In this document: positions 62,601 through 64,000 of the stretch, piece by piece
Layout of the letters: the number at the start of each line of letters is the position of its first letter
Position numbering within the stretch: the first letter of the stretch is position 1
Notes under the pieces: generated by a model
What the model was told of the DNA's origin: nothing
The model's input: only the letters and a program-made list of their open reading frames with translations
The model's database searches: none
Position numbers and translations under genes: made by a program
NCBI RefSeq assembly: GCF_000186865.1
Contig: NW_008705579.1
Span: forward strand, 483,443 to 547,442
Source: Aureococcus anophagefferens
Taxonomy: Eukaryota; Sar; Pelagophyceae; Pelagomonadales; Pelagomonadaceae
DNA length: 64,000 bases
Reading direction: 5' to 3'

Positions 62601-64000
62601 CGAGGGAGGCGCACTCGGTGCGGCCGACGGCGCGGCCGACGGCGCGGTGGTCGGCGACGCCGACGGCGCGGCCGTCGGCGCGGGGGACGGCTCGGGCATC
62701 GGCGCGGCCGTCGGCGCGGCCGACGGTCTCGCGCTAGGCGCAGATGATGGCAGGCCGGACGGCGCGGCGCTGGGGAGCGAGGAGGGTCTCGCGCTGGGCG
62801 ACGCCGAGGGCGCGGCGGACGGCGCGGCGGTCGGCAGCGCCGAGGGAGGCGCACTCGGTGCGGCCGACGGCGCGGCCGACGGCGCGGTGGTCGGCGACGC
62901 CGACGGCGCGGCCGTCGGCGCGGGGGACGGCTCGGGCATCGGCGCGGCCGTCGGCGCGGCCGACGGTCTCGCGCTAGGCGCAGATGATGGCAGGCCGGAC
63001 GGCGCGGCGCTCGGTGACGAGGAGGGTCTCGCGCTAGGCGTCGCTGACGGCATCGTGCTTGGTCCGGGGGTCGATGTAGTCGGCGCCGCGGTGGGCGCGA
63101 GCGTGGCGCAGTCGTTCTCGTACCACGCGACGGTGCTGTCGCCGTAGGACGCCGAGAGCGCGTCGACGTCGCCGTCACCGTCGACGTCGATCGCGACGAC
63201 GGACTGGGCGTTGTCCGCGAGGGTCGTGATGACGTGCCTGGTGAAGGACAGGGAGCCGTCGTTCTCGCACCACGCGACGGTGTCGTCGGTGTAGGACGCC
63301 GACAGGACGTCGACGTCGCCGTCGCCGTCGACGTCGATCGCGAAGGCGGAAGTGCCGCCGTCCGCCAGCGTCGTGATGATGCGATCGGTGAAGGACTGGG
63401 AGCCGTCGTTCTCGTGCCACGCGACCTCATCGCCGATCTCGCACGCCGACAGCGCGTCGATGTCGCCGTCGCCGTCGACGTCGATCGCGATGACAGACTT
63501 GGCGCCGTCCATCAGCGTCGTGACGATGCGCTCAGTGAAAGACTGGGACCCGTCGTTCTCGTACCACGCGACCGTGTCGTCGTAGTAGGACGCCGACAGC
63601 GCGTCGACGTCGCCGTCGCCGTCGACGTCGATCGCGAAGACGGACTGGGCGTAGTCCGCCAGCGTCGTGACGATGCGCTCTGTGAAGGACTGGGTTCCGT
63701 CGTTCTCGTACCACGTGACCGTGTCGTCGATCTGGGACGTGGACAGCACGTCGTTGTCGCCGTCGCCGTCCACGTCGATCGCGATGACAGACTTGGCGCC
63801 GTCCGCGAGCGTCGTGATGATGCGTTCGGAGAAGGACTGGGAGCCGTCGTTCTCGTACCAGGCGACCGTGTCGTCGGCGTAGGACGCCGACAGCGCGTCG
63901 ACGTCGCCGTCGCCGTCGACGTCGATCGCGAAGACGGAACCGGTGCCGTCCGCGAGCGTCGGTGATGACGCGCTTCGTGAAGGACTGGGACGCATCGTTC
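53687..64000 (-). CDS. Polycystin-1-like REJ protein with MYND fingers and EF-hands (partial, N-terminus beyond window)
   Basis: Three frames join into one gene (frame changes at about 63960, 60676-60716 and the N gap). From N to C: at least six VCBS repeats, Pro/Ser linkers, three KNH-like modules, a SEA-like Arg-rich segment, an REJ domain (about 59960-58500: YAWVVVDADGAAVLGNAT, VDIDASGSYDEDVEGG, FAWVVDGEAV), and a Cys module ending CATYDGRSWV-C-CAC that resembles a degenerate GPS. About eight or nine transmembrane helices follow (first AVYVIYCLVTLFALCVVASV). In the large cytosolic loop are two MYND zinc fingers (CDHCAKPGAQLRCSRCLDARY; second CGHCGNPG). Near the end are two EF-hand loops (DKDGNGSLDRAE, DGNDDGTISASE). 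REJ plus multi-pass architecture recalls polycystin-1. Stop at 53687. A calcium-responsive surface receptor is inferred. Confidence 0.78.
58416..58490. other. Assembly gap (75 N) inside the REJ region
   Basis: The gap separates the REJ domain frame from the downstream frame, so the apparent frame change here reflects unknown gap length rather than a mutation. Confidence 0.95.
60676..60716 (-). other. Candidate 41-nt GT-AG intron or frameshift
   Basis: The minus-strand frame breaks between VEEAVVYDYIAAANPA and HTIATFSSVCDAG. A GT (GTCGTCTACG) to AG (GCCGCCAG) removal of 41 nt has the right length modulo 3 and joins VEEA to HTIATF. A lost base in the GCC run would explain it equally well. Confidence 0.4.
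60922..61239 (-). repeat. Two 159-bp direct repeats
   Basis: A 159-base unit (53 residues, containing SAAPAPAPTVGGVSPTGKPT) occurs twice in tandem with almost no differences, in frame, inside the Pro/Ala linker of the REJ protein. Confidence 0.85.
62521..63000 (-). repeat. Perfect 240-bp tandem duplication
   Basis: 62521-62760 and 62761-63000 are identical base for base over all 240 positions (80 codons of Pro/Ser/Ala linker). A third partial copy begins at 63001. The identity implies a very recent event or an assembly artefact. Confidence 0.97.
63115..64000 (-). repeat. VCBS/FG-GAP array of the REJ protein (continues off the window)
   Basis: At least six units with [17 protein letters not shown] and [15 protein letters not shown], the same consensus as the array at 15910-19060. 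One extra base near 63960 breaks the reading frame of the last unit seen (RVIT/TLADG). Confidence 0.88.

Overview
The window is nuclear DNA from a very GC-rich microalga. Its genes are protein-dense, mostly intron-poor, and separated by tens to a few hundred bases. I infer a stramenopile, most likely a pelagophyte of the Aureococcus type. The reasons are a heterokont-style plastid presequence (AVAF motif), giant Pro/Thr-rich surface proteins carrying FG-GAP/VCBS and GCC2/GCC3 modules, and introns that look like 'introner' DNA elements flanked by 8-bp target duplications. The last feature is known from Aureococcus and Micromonas. Two N gaps (47088-47138, 58416-58490) and at least two single-base frameshifts mark this as draft assembly.

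Layout. 146-19282 (minus): a formin-like gene, and immediately upstream of it a mosaic surface receptor of about 5,510 residues. That receptor contains 20 VCBS repeats, CUB-like repeats, BspA-type LRRs, RTX-like Gly/Asp repeats, Kre9/KNH-like modules, an LNR, EGF and GCC2/GCC3 modules, and a multi-pass C-terminus. 19523-22832: a DCAF4-like WD40 protein, a small membrane protein and a Pro-rich protein with an EF-hand-like tail. 22926-26593 (minus): a fatty-acid-kinase fusion joining FakA-type DhaL and middle domains, a FakB/DegV domain and an alpha/beta hydrolase. 26761-30719: a plastid-targeted SET protein, a two-PDZ protein and a cathepsin-Z-like protease. 30929-40143 (minus): two tandem paralogous type II membrane proteins with Pro/Thr repeats, ShK-like Cys modules, LamG and VCBS domains.

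40251-46809: a GT8-like membrane glycosyltransferase, a Rho-type GTPase, an EngB-type GTPase, a PDZ-like protein, a mitochondrial BolA and an RBR ubiquitin ligase. 46810-48857: a damaged or gapped region with a J-domain fragment that follows, in frame, a secreted LamG/VCBS protein. 49153-53553: a methyltransferase-riboflavin kinase fusion, a QCR8-like complex III subunit and several small membrane proteins, one of them with a SAM domain. 53687 to the window end (minus): a polycystin-1-like REJ protein with two cytosolic MYND fingers and EF-hands. Its N-terminus lies beyond the window.

How the parts relate. Four giant or large surface proteins and one secreted protein draw on a shared pool of modules (VCBS, LamG, KNH-like, ShK-like, Pro/Thr linkers), as expected for an expanding adhesion/receptor repertoire shuffled within one locus. 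The most novel items are the all-in-one fatty acid release, binding and phosphorylation fusion, the methyltransferase-riboflavin kinase fusion, and a set of introns that each restore a conserved protein sequence exactly at an 8-bp duplication.
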